A stretch of 64,000 bases of DNA, from positions 1,178,001 to 1,242,000 of the forward strand of contig NZ_CP049861.1 of assembly GCF_011299615.1 (NCBI RefSeq), read 5' to 3'. The notes under the pieces are model-generated. The model saw only the letters and a list, made by a program, of their open reading frames with translations, ran no database searches and was not told where the DNA came from. This stretch comes from Erysipelothrix sp. HDW6C. Lineage in GTDB: Bacteria > Bacillota_I > Bacilli_A > Erysipelotrichales > Erysipelotrichaceae. Shown one piece after another: positions 9,749 through 19,130 of the stretch (position 1 is its first letter; each line of letters begins with the position of its first letter). The translations under genes and the position numbers were made by a program.

Positions 9749-9961
9749 AATTACAGGGGCTAGAACATTCAGTTACCCAGTGGTTCTGATCAAAATGTAG
9801 TGGTTTGAATGACGTTTTTTGGTTTTGTATGAACTAAATGATCATGTGACCAAACGTTTGTGATTCTCAAGCAAATTAATGTTAAAAATCACTCTAAATT
9901 CCCGCCTATTATGCCTGATTTATACTATTTTAATTTATTTGGAAAAAAGTCTTAAAAAACC
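9749..9961 (+). other. Intergenic stretch without a recognised gene
   Basis: About 210 AT-rich bases between the tuf terminator and the S10 promoter. No open frame of note and no clear repeat or site was seen here. Confidence 0.5.
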
Positions 9962-9989
9962 TTGAATTTCATACTATATAGTGTATAAT
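9962..9989 (+). promoter_or_regulatory. S10 operon promoter
   Basis: -35 TTGAAT (9962-9967), 16-base spacer, perfect -10 TATAAT (9984-9989), 124 bases before rpsJ. Confidence 0.8.
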
Positions 9990-9996
9990 ACTTAAG

Positions 9997-10094
9997 CGAC
10001 TGCATAGAAGTGCAAGGTTGCCGGCACACTGAAGAGCGTTGTCATGGTCAGTGAGAAGTCGGGGAATTTGCGCGGAGCAGGCCTATTAAATAGG
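9997..10094 (+). promoter_or_regulatory. Structured leader of the S10 operon mRNA
   Basis: A GC-rich untranslated leader of about 100 bases precedes rpsJ. It contains GCCTAT/ATAGGC as a hairpin close to the ribosome site (10081-10094) and a segment with GCAAGGTTGC near 10011. Long S10 leaders under ribosomal-protein control are known in bacteria; which protein would bind here cannot be told. Confidence 0.45.
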
Positions 10095-10113
10095 CGGAAG
10101 AAGGAGGATTTCC

Positions 10114-10425
10114 ATGGCAAAGAATTTCATTCGTATTCGTTTAAAAGCTTATGAACATCGCACTATTGATAGTGCAGCACAAAAGATTGTTCAAGCAGCA
10201 AATGATCACGGTGCTAAAAAAGTTGTTGGGCCAGTACCACTACCAACTGAAAAACAAATCGTAACAGTGTTACGTTCGGTACACGTTAACAAGGATTCTC
10301 GTGAACAATTTGAATCAAGAACTCACAAGAGATTGATTGAAATTGTTGGACCTACGGCAGAGACAATCGACGCATTAAGTCGTTTAGACCTACCAAGTGG
10401 TGTCGATATCGAGATCAAACTTTAG
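10114..10425 (+). CDS. rpsJ: 30S ribosomal protein S10
   Basis: 103 residues, standard length. It holds the [14 protein letters not shown] start and the [26 protein letters not shown] segment of S10. It sits in the 30S head and doubles as NusE in antitermination complexes. First gene of a polycistron that runs to rplQ. GAAGGAGGA precedes the ATG. Confidence 0.98.
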   Translation: MAKNFIRIRLKAYEHRTIDSAAQKIVQAANDHGAKKVVGPVPLPTEKQIVTVLRSVHVNKDSREQFESRTHKRLIEIVGPTAETIDALSRLDLPSGVDIEIKL

Positions 10426-10440
10426 TAGAAGGGAGAAATC

Positions 10441-11130
10441 ATGAAAGGATTATTAGGACGTAAATTAGGAATGACTCAAGTTTTCGCAACAGACGGAACT
10501 TTGATTCCTGTAAGTGTTGTTGAGGTATTACCTAACGTTGTATTACAAAAGAAGACAGCTGAAACAGATAACTATGAAGCAATTCAATTAGGTGTTACAG
10601 ATGTTAAAGAACAACGTGCAAACAAATCTGAGATTGCTCACGCTGCTAAAGCTAACACAGCTCCAAAGAAATTTGTTCGCGAAATCATCGCTTCAGAAAT
10701 GATGAATTTAGAAGTTGGTGATGTGGTTAAAGCTGGTTTATTCAGCGCAGGTGAATTTGTCGACGTAAGTGGCATCTCACGTGGACGCGGATTCAATGGT
10801 AACATTGTTCGTGGAAACCAAAAAACAGGACCTAAAGCTCACGGTTCAGGATATCACCGTGGAATTGGTTCATTAGCTACAGGTGGTTTGAACCCAGCTA
10901 ATATTAAAAAAGGTCGCGTAATGCCTGGTCAACATGGTGGTTATTCGACAACAAACCAAAATCTTGAAATTATCAAGGTTGATGAAGAAAACAATTACAT
11001 CTTAATCAAGGGAAACATCCCTGGACCACGTCGTGGCAATGTTGTTATTAAATCAACAGTGAAACGTAACAAAGTCAAGGATGCTATTGAATTAGTTGAC
11101 AATGCTAAGGAGGAATCAAACAATGCCTAA
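10441..11130 (+). CDS. rplC: 50S ribosomal protein L3
   Basis: 229 residues, somewhat longer than the usual ~210 because of an extended acidic C-terminus (KDAIELVDNAKEESNNA). It contains the conserved loop segment GRGFNGNIVRGNQKTGPKAHGSG near residues 115-137, which reaches the peptidyl-transferase centre. An early assembler of the 50S subunit. Its last codons overlap the start of rplD by eight bases. Confidence 0.97.
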   Translation: MKGLLGRKLGMTQVFATDGTLIPVSVVEVLPNVVLQKKTAETDNYEAIQLGVTDVKEQRANKSEIAHAAKANTAPKKFVREIIASEMMNLEVGDVVKAGLFSAGEFVDVSGISRGRGFNGNIVRGNQKTGPKAHGSGYHRGIGSLATGGLNPANIKKGRVMPGQHGGYSTTNQNLEIIKVDEENNYILIKGNIPGPRRGNVVIKSTVKRNKVKDAIELVDNAKEESNNA

Positions 11131-11752
11131 GCTAGATGTCTTAAATTTAGAAGGAAAGAGTGTTAAAACTCTTGACTTGAATGAAGCGGTATTCGGTATC
11201 GAACCAAATAACCAAACAATCTTTGAAGCTGTTATCATGCAACGTGCATCAACACGTCAAGGAACTCATTCAACAAAAAACCGTACAGAAGTTCGCGGTG
11301 GTGGTAAAAAACCATGGCGTCAAAAAGGAACAGGTCGTGCTCGTCAAGGGTCAATCCGTTCTCCTCAATGGCGTGGTGGTGGAATCGTATTCGGTCCGAA
11401 ACCAAGAAGCTACAAATACAACCTTAACCGTAAGGTTCGTCGTTTAGCAGTTCGTTCAGCATTATCACAACATGCTTTAGATTCAACAATCAAAGTTGTT
11501 GAAAACTTAACAGTTGCTAATGTTAAAACACAAGAATTCGTAACCGTAATGAATGCATTAGAATTGAACCGTAAGACTTTATTCGTCGTTTCAAACGAAG
11601 AAGATGTAATGAATGCTTACTTATCAATGCGTAACCTGTCAAATACAATGTTGTTGACTGTTCAAGATTTGAGCACATACGATATCGTAAATGCAGATAC
11701 ACTTGTATTCACTGAAAAAGCAGCAGTTGAAGCTGGAGAGGTGTTGGCATAA
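11123..11752 (+). CDS. rplD: 50S ribosomal protein L4
   Basis: 209 residues from ATG at 11123 (MPKLDVLNLE), chosen over an upstream ATG at 11096 because AAGGAGGA sits at the right distance and the protein then matches L4 length. The exit-tunnel loop GGGKKPWRQKGTGRAR-like is intact, with no macrolide-resistance type change seen. It overlaps rplC by eight bases and rplW by one (TAATG). Confidence 0.96.
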   Translation: MPKLDVLNLEGKSVKTLDLNEAVFGIEPNNQTIFEAVIMQRASTRQGTHSTKNRTEVRGGGKKPWRQKGTGRARQGSIRSPQWRGGGIVFGPKPRSYKYNLNRKVRRLAVRSALSQHALDSTIKVVENLTVANVKTQEFVTVMNALELNRKTLFVVSNEEDVMNAYLSMRNLSNTMLLTVQDLSTYDIVNADTLVFTEKAAVEAGEVLA

Positions 11753-12036
11753 TGAAACGTAACCCTAGAGATATTATCATTCGTCCAATCATCACTGAAA
11801 AAACAGTAATGATGCAACAAAATGACAACAAAGTTACATTTGAAGTTGCTAAAGGATCAAACAAAATTGAAATTCGTCAAGCAATTGAAGAAATCTTCAA
11901 TGTAAAAGTTGAGAAAATCAACACAGTTAAAGTTTTACCACGTAAAAAACGCGTTGGTAAATACGAAGGAAAGACAGCCGCTGTCCATAAAGCAATCGTC
12001 AAGCTTGCTGAAGGATCAAACATCGACGTTCTTTAA
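11752..12036 (+). CDS. rplW: 50S ribosomal protein L23
   Basis: 94 residues with the IIRPIITEKTV start and the VKVEKINTVKVLPRKKR hairpin loop. L23 lies at the tunnel exit and docks trigger factor and SRP. Start overlaps the rplD stop by one base, indicating coupled translation. Confidence 0.97.
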   Translation: MKRNPRDIIIRPIITEKTVMMQQNDNKVTFEVAKGSNKIEIRQAIEEIFNVKVEKINTVKVLPRKKRVGKYEGKTAAVHKAIVKLAEGSNIDVL

Positions 12037-12102
12037 TTCATTAACACTTATCGGAAGAATTACGCTATTTCCGGACAATTTGCGTAGGGAGGAAATTACT
12101 TA

Positions 12103-12939
12103 ATGGCAATCAAAAAATATAAGCCAACTACTCCTGGACGTCGTGGGATGACGACTTTAGCTAATGAAACATTAACTAAAGGAAACAACCCTGAGCGTTC
12201 ATTGGTAGCTCCATTAGACAAAACAGGTGGTCGTAACAACTTAGGTCGTATTACTACTCGTCACATTGGTGGAGGACACAAACGTCAATACCGTATTATT
12301 GACTTTAAACGTAACAAAGATGATATTCCAGCAAAAGTTGCTACTATCGAATATGATCCAAACCGTTCTGCTAACATCGCACTTCTACACTATGTAGATG
12401 GTGAAAAACGTTATATCTTAGCTCCTAAGGGACTAAAAGTTGACGACGTTGTTATCAGTGGTGCAGAAGCTGATATTAAAGTCGGTAATGCTAAAGCAAT
12501 CGGATTACTACCTGAAGGTACAGTTATCCACAATATCGAATTAAAACCAGGACGTGGAGCACAGTTAGTGCGTTCAGCTGGAACATCAGCACAAGTTCTT
12601 GGTATTGAAGAAAAATATGTAACAGTTCAACTAGCTTCTGGCGAAGTTCGTAAGATCTTAGCTACTTGCCGTGCAACAGTCGGTGAAGTTGGTAACTCAG
12701 AGCATTCACTTGTAACAATTGGTAAAGCTGGCCGTAGCCGTCACATGGGTATTCGCCCAACGGTTCGTGGATCAGTAATGAACCCAGTTGATCACCCTCA
12801 CGGTGGTGGTGAAGGACGTTCTCCAATTGGACGTAAAGCACCTATGACACCATGGGGTAAAAAAGCACTTGGTGTTAAAACACGTAAGAGCAAGAAATCT
12901 TCGACTAAGTTAATCGTACGTCGTCGTAATGATAAGTAA
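12103..12939 (+). CDS. rplB: 50S ribosomal protein L2
   Basis: 278 residues, near-universal length. The C-terminal [14 protein letters not shown] segment includes the histidine implicated in peptidyl-transferase-centre architecture. It binds domain IV of 23S rRNA and helps join the subunits. A 66-base gap with a weak hairpin (CGGAA...TTCCG) separates it from rplW. GGGAGGA precedes the ATG. Confidence 0.98.
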   Translation: MAIKKYKPTTPGRRGMTTLANETLTKGNNPERSLVAPLDKTGGRNNLGRITTRHIGGGHKRQYRIIDFKRNKDDIPAKVATIEYDPNRSANIALLHYVDGEKRYILAPKGLKVDDVVISGAEADIKVGNAKAIGLLPEGTVIHNIELKPGRGAQLVRSAGTSAQVLGIEEKYVTVQLASGEVRKILATCRATVGEVGNSEHSLVTIGKAGRSRHMGIRPTVRGSVMNPVDHPHGGGEGRSPIGRKAPMTPWGKKALGVKTRKSKKSSTKLIVRRRNDK

Positions 12940-12959
12940 GCGAAAGGAAGGAAAGAGAT

Positions 12960-13235
12960 ATGAGTCGTAGTTTAAAAAAAGGACCATTTTGTGACTTACA
13001 TTTGATGAATAAAGTTGAAAAACTTAACGCATCAGGTAAAAAGGAAGTTATTAAAACATGGTCACGCCGTTCAACTATTTTCCCTCAATTCGTTGAGCAT
13101 ACGTTTGCGGTGCATAATGGTAAAGAACATGTTCCAGTGTTCGTTACTGAAGATATGGTAGGTCATAAATTAGGTGAATTTGTTCCTACACGTCGTTATA
13201 CTGGTCACGCAGCTGACAAGAAGGCGGGTCGTTAA
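12960..13235 (+). CDS. rpsS: 30S ribosomal protein S19
   Basis: 91 residues with [11 protein letters not shown] at the start and [15 protein letters not shown] at the end, both typical. It binds the 30S head near the A site and works with S13 at the B1a bridge. Two bases separate its stop from rplV, so translation is likely coupled. Confidence 0.98.
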   Translation: MSRSLKKGPFCDLHLMNKVEKLNASGKKEVIKTWSRRSTIFPQFVEHTFAVHNGKEHVPVFVTEDMVGHKLGEFVPTRRYTGHAADKKAGR

Positions 13236-13237
13236 TA

Positions 13238-13573
13238 ATGGAAGTTAAATCAGTAGTTAAAACAGTTCGTGTTACACCACGTAAAGCACGCCTAGTATTA
13301 GATGAAATTCGTGGTCTTGATGTTGATCATGCAGCAGCTATCTTACGATACACACCTAACGCTGCAGCAAAAGTAATTGAAAAGGTTTTAAAATCTGCAG
13401 TTGCTAATGCTACAAACAATCATCAATTAGAAGAAGAAAAATTATTCATCTCAGCATGCTATGCTGATGAAGGAATGACAATGAAGCGTTTCAGACCTCG
13501 TGCTAAAGGTTCTGCTGCGCCTATTATGAAGCGTACAAGCCACATCACTGTTGTGGTTTCGGAACGCGTGTAA
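13238..13573 (+). CDS. rplV: 50S ribosomal protein L22
   Basis: 111 residues. The long beta-hairpin that lines the exit tunnel is complete ([18 protein letters not shown]) with no deletion of the macrolide-resistance kind. The ATG sits two bases after the rpsS stop, with AAGAAGGCGGG inside rpsS as ribosome site. Confidence 0.97.
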   Translation: MEVKSVVKTVRVTPRKARLVLDEIRGLDVDHAAAILRYTPNAAAKVIEKVLKSAVANATNNHQLEEEKLFISACYADEGMTMKRFRPRAKGSAAPIMKRTSHITVVVSERV

Positions 13574-13585
13574 GGGAGGACAAAC

Positions 13586-14374
13586 ATGGGACAAAAAGTA
13601 AATCCGATCGGTATGCGCGTTGGTGTTATTCGTGATTGGGATTCACGTTGGTATGCAGAGAAAAATAACTTTGCAAACCTTCTACACGAAGACGCACTTA
13701 TTCGTGAATATATTGAAAAAAATCTTAAAGATGCATATATTTCACGCGTAGAAATCGAACGCTCAAAAAACCGCGTAGATGTTATCATCCGTACAGCCCG
13801 CCCAGGTGTTGTAATTGGTGTTAATGGAGCAAGTATTGAAAAAACAAAAGCTGCAGTTGCTAAAATTTCAGCTGGTAGCACAGTAAACATTAAAGTATTA
13901 GAAGTTGCAAACCCTGACTTGGATGCACATTTAGTTGCTCGTAACATTGCTGAACAACTAGAACAACGTGCTTCATTCAGAACTGCACAAAAACGTACAA
14001 TTCAACGTACAATGCGTTCAGGAGCTAAAGGAATTAAAACTGCAGTTTCCGGACGTCTTGGTGGAGCAGATATGGCTCGTACAGAAGGATATGCTGAAGG
14101 TGTTGTTCCTTTACATACACTTCGTGCTGACATTGATTATGCACACTATGAAGCAAATACACAGTTTGGGATCTTAGGCGTTAAAGTTTGGATTTGCCGT
14201 GGTGAAGTATTACCAGGACAACTCGTACAAGAACCAGAAGCACCTAAGGCAGGTAAATTTGATCGTCCTCGTCGCCGTCGTAATGACCGTAACGATCGCC
14301 GTCCAAATAACCGTCCTCAAAATGCAAAACCTGCAGCAGAAGCTGCAAACAAAGACGAGCAAGGAGGTAATTAG
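13586..14374 (+). CDS. rpsC: 30S ribosomal protein S3
   Basis: 262 residues, roughly 40 longer than most bacterial S3. The KH domain ([17 protein letters not shown]) and the C-terminal domain up to [11 protein letters not shown] are normal. The extra tail from about residue 225 is low in complexity and rich in Arg, Asn, Asp and Pro ([19 protein letters not shown]). S3 sits at the mRNA entry channel, so the tail probably contacts mRNA or solvent. GGGAGGA precedes the ATG. Confidence 0.96.
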   Translation: MGQKVNPIGMRVGVIRDWDSRWYAEKNNFANLLHEDALIREYIEKNLKDAYISRVEIERSKNRVDVIIRTARPGVVIGVNGASIEKTKAAVAKISAGSTVNIKVLEVANPDLDAHLVARNIAEQLEQRASFRTAQKRTIQRTMRSGAKGIKTAVSGRLGGADMARTEGYAEGVVPLHTLRADIDYAHYEANTQFGILGVKVWICRGEVLPGQLVQEPEAPKAGKFDRPRRRRNDRNDRRPNNRPQNAKPAAEAANKDEQGGN

Positions 14375-14376
14375 TT

Positions 14377-14799
14377 ATGTTGATGCCTAAACGTACTAAA
14401 TATAGAAAACCACACCGTCTTTCATACGAAGGACGTTCAAAAGCTGGCCGTACAGTCGCTTTTGGAGAATATGGTTTGGTTGCTGAATCAGGAAACTATG
14501 TAAGTAACCGTCAAATCGAAGCTGCTCGTATTGCAATGACACGTTATATGAAACGTGGTGGAAAAGTTTGGATCAAAATTTTCCCTCACTTAGCAATCAC
14601 AAGAAAACCACTTGAAGTCCGAATGGGTTCCGGTAAAGGGGCACCTGAAGGATGGGTAGCAGTAGTTAAACCAGGTCGAGTAATGTTTGAAATCGCTGGT
14701 GTGCCTGAAGAAGTTGCGCGTGAAGCGTTCCGTCTTGCATCACACAAACTAGCAGTTAAAACTCGATTCGTCCGTAAAGGAGAGGAGGAACAAGTATGA
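14377..14799 (+). CDS. rplP: 50S ribosomal protein L16
   Basis: 140 residues starting [11 protein letters not shown], the usual L16 start. AAGGAGG lies ten bases upstream, inside the end of rpsC. L16 organises the A-site region of the 50S subunit. It overlaps rpmC by four bases (ATGA). Confidence 0.97.
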   Translation: MLMPKRTKYRKPHRLSYEGRSKAGRTVAFGEYGLVAESGNYVSNRQIEAARIAMTRYMKRGGKVWIKIFPHLAITRKPLEVRMGSGKGAPEGWVAVVKPGRVMFEIAGVPEEVAREAFRLASHKLAVKTRFVRKGEEEQV

Positions 14800-14999
14800 C
14801 AACAATAAAAGAAATTCGTGAAATCAATAACGCTGAGTTACTAGTTGAAATTGATAGCCTAAAGGAAGAGTTATTTGACTTACGCTTCCAACAAGCAATT
14901 GGTCAACTTGAAAATCCTACTCGTTTAAGAGAAATCCGTAAAACGATTGCTCGCATCAAGACAGTAATCACTGAGCGCGAGCTTAGTGACGATAAGTAG
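14796..14999 (+). CDS. rpmC: 50S ribosomal protein L29
   Basis: 67 residues in two helices, with the signature [27 protein letters not shown]. Located near the tunnel exit next to L23. Starts within the rplP stop codon. Confidence 0.97.
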   Translation: MTTIKEIREINNAELLVEIDSLKEELFDLRFQQAIGQLENPTRLREIRKTIARIKTVITERELSDDK

Positions 15000-15011
15000 G
15001 AGGTCACAGCA

Positions 15012-15272
15012 ATGGAAAGAAACAAACGTAAAGTTTACCGTGGCACCGTTGTATCTGATGCAATGGACAAAACGGTCGTAGTTGAAGTCAAAACATCAAA
15101 ACGTCATCCATTATATGGAAAACGTGTTAATTATTCAAAAAAATTCAAGGCTCATGACGAAAACAATGAGATTAAAGTTGGAGATACAGTAGAGATTATG
15201 GAAACACGTCCATTATCAGCTACAAAATACTTCCGCGTTACTCGTTTAATCGAAAAAGCCGTTGTATTGTAG
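15012..15272 (+). CDS. rpsQ: 30S ribosomal protein S17
   Basis: 86 residues, OB fold, with the [16 protein letters not shown] and HPLYGKRV segments of S17. A primary 16S rRNA binder of the 30S body. TAGGAGGT upstream overlaps the rpmC stop. Confidence 0.97.
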   Translation: MERNKRKVYRGTVVSDAMDKTVVVEVKTSKRHPLYGKRVNYSKKFKAHDENNEIKVGDTVEIMETRPLSATKYFRVTRLIEKAVVL

Positions 15273-15284
15273 GAGGTTGTCAAG

Positions 15285-15653
15285 ATGATACAAAATGAAT
15301 CAAGATGTAAAGTCGCTGACAACACAGGCGCTAAAGAAATCTTAGTTATCCGCTCCCTTGGAGGAAGCTTCCGTCGTTCATCTAACATCGGTGATATCGT
15401 TGTTGGAACGGTTAAAGAAGCGATTCCTGGTGGATCAGTTAAAAAAGGTGATGTTGTTAAAGCGGTAGTAGTTCGTACAAAGTACGGTGTTCGTCGCGGT
15501 AATGGATCATACATCAAATTTGATGACAACGCAGTTGTTATCCTAAAAGATGATATGACACCAAAAGGAACACGTATCTTTGGACCGGTAGCTCGCGAGC
15601 TTCGTGAAAAAAACTTCATGAAGATTGTGTCATTAGCTCCGGAAGTGTTATAG
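15285..15653 (+). CDS. rplN: 50S ribosomal protein L14
   Basis: 122 residues, the standard length. The start [18 protein letters not shown] and the [13 protein letters not shown] segment are diagnostic. It forms bridges B5 and B8 with the 30S subunit and is the docking site of RsfS. TAGGAGGT before ATG. Confidence 0.98.
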   Translation: MIQNESRCKVADNTGAKEILVIRSLGGSFRRSSNIGDIVVGTVKEAIPGGSVKKGDVVKAVVVRTKYGVRRGNGSYIKFDDNAVVILKDDMTPKGTRIFGPVARELREKNFMKIVSLAPEVL

Positions 15654-15663
15654 GGAGGCTTTT

Positions 15664-15972
15664 ATGAAAATCAAACGTGGCGATAAAGTTCAAGTAATCA
15701 CTGGATCATATAAAGGTACCATTGGTGATGTCATCGAAGTTAAACCTAAATTAGATAAGGTTAAAGTTGAAGGTGTAGCGTTAGCTAAAAAACACATGAA
15801 ACCAAGCCAAATCAACCCAGATGGTGGAATTATTGAACAAGAAGCATGGATTCATGTTTCAAACGTAATGCTATACGATCCAAAAGCGAAAGCTCCAACT
15901 CGTGTAGGTTACAAAGATGAAAAAGGTAAAAAAGTACGTGTCTATAAAAAATCAGGCAACGTCGTTAAATAA
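15664..15972 (+). CDS. rplX: 50S ribosomal protein L24
   Basis: 102 residues with the KOW motif near the N-terminus ([19 protein letters not shown]). An assembly initiator of the 50S subunit, located by the tunnel exit. GGGAGGC is the ribosome site. Confidence 0.97.
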   Translation: MKIKRGDKVQVITGSYKGTIGDVIEVKPKLDKVKVEGVALAKKHMKPSQINPDGGIIEQEAWIHVSNVMLYDPKAKAPTRVGYKDEKGKKVRVYKKSGNVVK

Positions 15973-15986
15973 GGAGGTATAGCTAA

Positions 15987-16532
15987 ATGAATCTAAAAGA
16001 ACAATATAAAACAGAAGTTGTTGGAGCCTTAGTTAAACAATTTAACTATACTTCAGTAATGCAAGTTCCAAAACTTGAAAAAATTGTTATCAACATGGGT
16101 GTTGGAGAAGCAATCAGCAACGCTAAATACTTAGAAGATGCTGTTGAAGATCTAACAATCATCACAGGACAAAAACCAGTTATTACAAAGGCTAAGAAAT
16201 CGATCGCGAACTTTAAACTTCGTGAAGAAATGCCTATTGGTGCGAAAGTAACACTTCGTGGACAAAAAATGCACGACTTCTTAGAAAAACTAATTAAAGT
16301 TGCATTACCACGTGTACGTGACTTCCGTGGAATCAATGCTGGATCATTCGATGGTCGTGGTAACTACACAATGGGAGTTAAAGAACAATTAATTTTCCCA
16401 GAAATCGATTATGATAAAGTAAACAAAGTGCGTGGTATGGATATCACTATCGTTACTACAGCGCAAACTGATGAAGAAGGCTTCGCTCTATTAAAAGAGT
16501 TAGGAATGCCTTTCAAAAAGGAGGGTAACTAA
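15987..16532 (+). CDS. rplE: 50S ribosomal protein L5
   Basis: 181 residues. Conserved blocks [28 protein letters not shown] and RDFRGI are present. It binds 5S rRNA with L18 and contacts P-site tRNA. Its stop overlaps the rpsN start by one base. Confidence 0.98.
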   Translation: MNLKEQYKTEVVGALVKQFNYTSVMQVPKLEKIVINMGVGEAISNAKYLEDAVEDLTIITGQKPVITKAKKSIANFKLREEMPIGAKVTLRGQKMHDFLEKLIKVALPRVRDFRGINAGSFDGRGNYTMGVKEQLIFPEIDYDKVNKVRGMDITIVTTAQTDEEGFALLKELGMPFKKEGN

Positions 16533-16801
16533 TGGCTAAAAAATCAAAGATTGCTCGTGAATTACAACGTCAAGCAGTTGTTGAGCGTTATGCTGAAAAG
16601 CGCGCACAATTAAAAGCTGATGGTGACTACATTGGGCTACAAAAATTGCCTAGAGACGCTTCACCTGTTCGTTTGCACAATCGCGATAAAGTTGATGGTC
16701 GTCCTCGCGGTTATTTACGTAAATATGGTATGTCACGTATTCGCTTCCGTGAATTAGCTCATAAAGGGCAAATTCCAGGCGTACGTAAGGCAAGCTGGTA
16801 A
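16532..16801 (+). CDS. rpsN: 30S ribosomal protein S14, cysteine-free (C-minus) form
   Basis: 89 residues. The C-terminal block [33 protein letters not shown] is S14. The protein has no cysteine at all, so it is the zinc-independent form of about 90-100 residues. Most Firmicutes carry the short ~61-residue zinc-ribbon form at this position between rplE and rpsH. Start overlaps the rplE stop (TAATG), with AAGGAGG upstream. Identity is certain; the placement is unusual. Confidence 0.96.
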   Translation: MAKKSKIARELQRQAVVERYAEKRAQLKADGDYIGLQKLPRDASPVRLHNRDKVDGRPRGYLRKYGMSRIRFRELAHKGQIPGVRKASW

Positions 16802-16818
16802 AAGGAGGAGCTTTTCAG

Positions 16819-17217
16819 ATGTATGTAACAGATCCAATTGCTGATTTCCTCACACGTGTTCGTAATGCTATTCAAGCAAAACACGATATTGTCGAAATCC
16901 CAGCAAGTAAAGAAAAAGTAGAAATTGCTAGAATCTTAAAAGAAGAAGGCTTTATCCGTGACTATTTAGTTAACGGAGAAGGATACAAGAAGAGCATTAC
17001 TGTTGTTCTTAAATATGGTCCAAATGGTGAGCGCGTAATTAGCGGATTGAAACGTATTTCAAGCCCAGGAAAACGTGTTTACACAAAGAGTAATGAAGTT
17101 CCTCGTGTTCTTAATGGACTCGGAATTGCTATCATTACAACATCAGAAGGTTTGCTAACTGATAAACAAGCGCGCCAAAAACATGTTGGTGGCGAAGTGT
17201 TAGCTTACGTCTGGTAA
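16819..17217 (+). CDS. rpsH: 30S ribosomal protein S8
   Basis: 132 residues with [13 protein letters not shown] at the start and GGEVLAYVW at the end, both diagnostic. It binds the central domain of 16S rRNA. In other bacteria it is the repressor of the spc operon. AAGGAGG precedes the ATG. Confidence 0.98.
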   Translation: MYVTDPIADFLTRVRNAIQAKHDIVEIPASKEKVEIARILKEEGFIRDYLVNGEGYKKSITVVLKYGPNGERVISGLKRISSPGKRVYTKSNEVPRVLNGLGIAIITTSEGLLTDKQARQKHVGGEVLAYVW

Positions 17218-17232
17218 GAAGGGAGATACTCA

Positions 17233-17778
17233 ATGTCACGTATCGGAAATAAAACGATTACCATTCCTGCTGGCGTCGAAGTTAATGTAAAAGCTGGTAA
17301 TGAGGTGACAGTTAAAGGTCCCAAGGGAACTTTAACACGTCAGTTCAATCCAATTTACACAATCGATGTCGCTGAAGGCGAAGTCAATGTGGCTCGTCCG
17401 AATGATACAAAATTAGTAAAACAAATTCATGGTACTACACGTTCACTTATCAACAACATGGTTGAGGGTGTAAACGAAGGCTTCAAGAAAGAATTAAATC
17501 TTGTTGGTATCGGGTATCGTGCATCTAAGTCAGGAAACACATTAGTCTTGAATGTTGGATACTCACATCCAATTGAATTCGAAGTCAATGAAGGCCTTGA
17601 AGTGGAAGTACCATCTGCAACAGTTATTGTTGTTAGTGGAATTGATAAACAAATGGTTGGAGAATTTGCCGCAAACGTTCGTGCAACTCGTAAACCAGAA
17701 CCTTACCTCGGTAAAGGGATTAAATACAAAGATGAAGTTATCCGTCGTAAAGAGGGTAAAACTGCAGCTAAGAAATAG
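17233..17778 (+). CDS. rplF: 50S ribosomal protein L6
   Basis: 181 residues made of the two duplicated L6 domains, with the C-terminal [25 protein letters not shown] signature. It contacts the sarcin-ricin loop region used by elongation factors. AAGGGAGA before ATG. Confidence 0.98.
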   Translation: MSRIGNKTITIPAGVEVNVKAGNEVTVKGPKGTLTRQFNPIYTIDVAEGEVNVARPNDTKLVKQIHGTTRSLINNMVEGVNEGFKKELNLVGIGYRASKSGNTLVLNVGYSHPIEFEVNEGLEVEVPSATVIVVSGIDKQMVGEFAANVRATRKPEPYLGKGIKYKDEVIRRKEGKTAAKK

Positions 17779-17799
17779 TGGGAAAGGAGAAATTGAATT

Positions 17800-18156
17800 A
17801 TGGCAAAAAAATTATCTAGAAATCAAGAACGCGTGCGTCGTCATGCTCGAGTTCGTCGTAAGGTCAGTGGAACGCAAGAACGCCCACGTCTTAGCGTGTA
17901 TCGCTCAAATGGAAACATTTCGGTACAAATCATCGATGATGTCGCTCAAGTAACCCTTGCAGCAACAGGATCAATTGATTTAAAACTTGAAAATGGCGGA
18001 AACGTCGAAGCAGCAACAAAAGTTGGTGCTGAAGTTGCTAAATTAGCAAAAGATAAAGGTATTACAGCAGTAGTATTCGACCGTGGTGGATATATCTATC
18101 ATGGACGTGTTAAAGCACTTGCTGAAGCAGCTCGCGAAGCCGGGCTAGAGTTTTAA
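17800..18156 (+). CDS. rplR: 50S ribosomal protein L18
   Basis: 118 residues. Basic N-terminus ([12 protein letters not shown]) and the [29 protein letters not shown]-terminal block. Binds 5S rRNA with L5. GGAAAGGAGA upstream. Confidence 0.98.
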   Translation: MAKKLSRNQERVRRHARVRRKVSGTQERPRLSVYRSNGNISVQIIDDVAQVTLAATGSIDLKLENGGNVEAATKVGAEVAKLAKDKGITAVVFDRGGYIYHGRVKALAEAAREAGLEF

Positions 18157-18170
18157 GAAGGAGGCGCATG

Positions 18171-18677
18171 ATGAATCGTAAACCGAGAAGAGAACCACGT
18201 GAACAAGAATTTGAAGAACGTGTTGTTGTCATCAATCGTGTAACTAAAGTCGTTAAAGGTGGTCGTCGTTTCCGCTTTGCAGCTCTAGTTGTCGTTGGCG
18301 ACAAAAAAGGACGTGTTGGATTTGGAACGGGTAAAGCAAACGAAGTCCCAGATGCAATCCGCAAAGGTGTTGAAGCAGCTAAGAAAAACTTAATCAAAGT
18401 TGAAATGGTTAACGGAAGTTTACCACATGTTAACACTGGTAAATTTGGTGCTGGGGAAGTATTCGTACGCCCTGCAACTGAAGGTACTGGAGTTATCGCT
18501 GGTGGAGCAATCCGTGACGTCATGGAATTAGCTGGTGTTACAGATGTTCTAACAAAATGTATCGGATCACGCACACCAATTAACATGGTTCGTGCAACAT
18601 TCGAAGCATTAAAAACAATGAAAACTGTTAATGAAGTTGCTTCATTAAGAGAAATTAAAGTCGAAGACGTACGATAG
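18171..18677 (+). CDS. rpsE: 30S ribosomal protein S5
   Basis: 168 residues from the second of two adjacent ATGs (18168 and 18171). The second is preferred because AAGGAGG ends six bases before it and only three before the first. Double-stranded RNA-binding domain [19 protein letters not shown] and the C-terminal domain [12 protein letters not shown] are present. S5 shapes translational accuracy at the mRNA entrance. The next gene is rplO with no rpmD (L30) between. Confidence 0.96.
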   Translation: MNRKPRREPREQEFEERVVVINRVTKVVKGGRRFRFAALVVVGDKKGRVGFGTGKANEVPDAIRKGVEAAKKNLIKVEMVNGSLPHVNTGKFGAGEVFVRPATEGTGVIAGGAIRDVMELAGVTDVLTKCIGSRTPINMVRATFEALKTMKTVNEVASLREIKVEDVR

Positions 18678-18689
18678 AAGGAGGCCTTT

Positions 18690-19130
18690 ATGAAATTACA
18701 TGAACTTAAATACAATGAAGGTGCCCGTCAAGATCGTAAACGTATCGGACGTGGACACGGTTCAGGAACTGGTAAAACATCAGGTAAAGGTCACAAAGGG
18801 CAAAATGCTCGTAGTGGCGGTGGTGTTGCACTAGGATTTGAGGGTGGACAAACACCACTTTACAAACGTATTCCTACACGTGGATTTAAAAACATTAACC
18901 GTGTTGAGCATGCAGTTGTAAACTTATCATCATTGAATGTATTCGAAGATGGTAGCGAAGTAACAATCGAAATGTTACTTGAAAAACGTATTATTAACAA
19001 AACACTTGACGGTGTAAAAATCTTAGGTCAAGGTGAGTTAGAGAAGAAGTTAACTGTTAAAGCGAACGCATTCTCAAAATCAGCAATTGAAAGTATTGAA
19101 AAATTGGGTGGAAAAGCAGAGGTGATCTAA
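18690..19130 (+). CDS. rplO: 50S ribosomal protein L15
   Basis: 146 residues with the glycine-rich N-terminal tail ([21 protein letters not shown]) that winds through 23S rRNA. Follows rpsE by 13 bases. Stop overlaps the secY start by one base (TAATG). Confidence 0.98.
   Translation: MKLHELKYNEGARQDRKRIGRGHGSGTGKTSGKGHKGQNARSGGGVALGFEGGQTPLYKRIPTRGFKNINRVEHAVVNLSSLNVFEDGSEVTIEMLLEKRIINKTLDGVKILGQGELEKKLTVKANAFSKSAIESIEKLGGKAEVI

Noticed and set aside
13459-13947. 162-codon minus-strand frame opposite rplV-rpsC
   Set aside because: Antisense shadow; no start signals or family.
18110-18715. 201-codon minus-strand frame opposite rpsE
   Set aside because: Shadow of the strongly biased ribosomal gene on the other strand; composition rich in Thr/Ser/Arg, no ribosome site.
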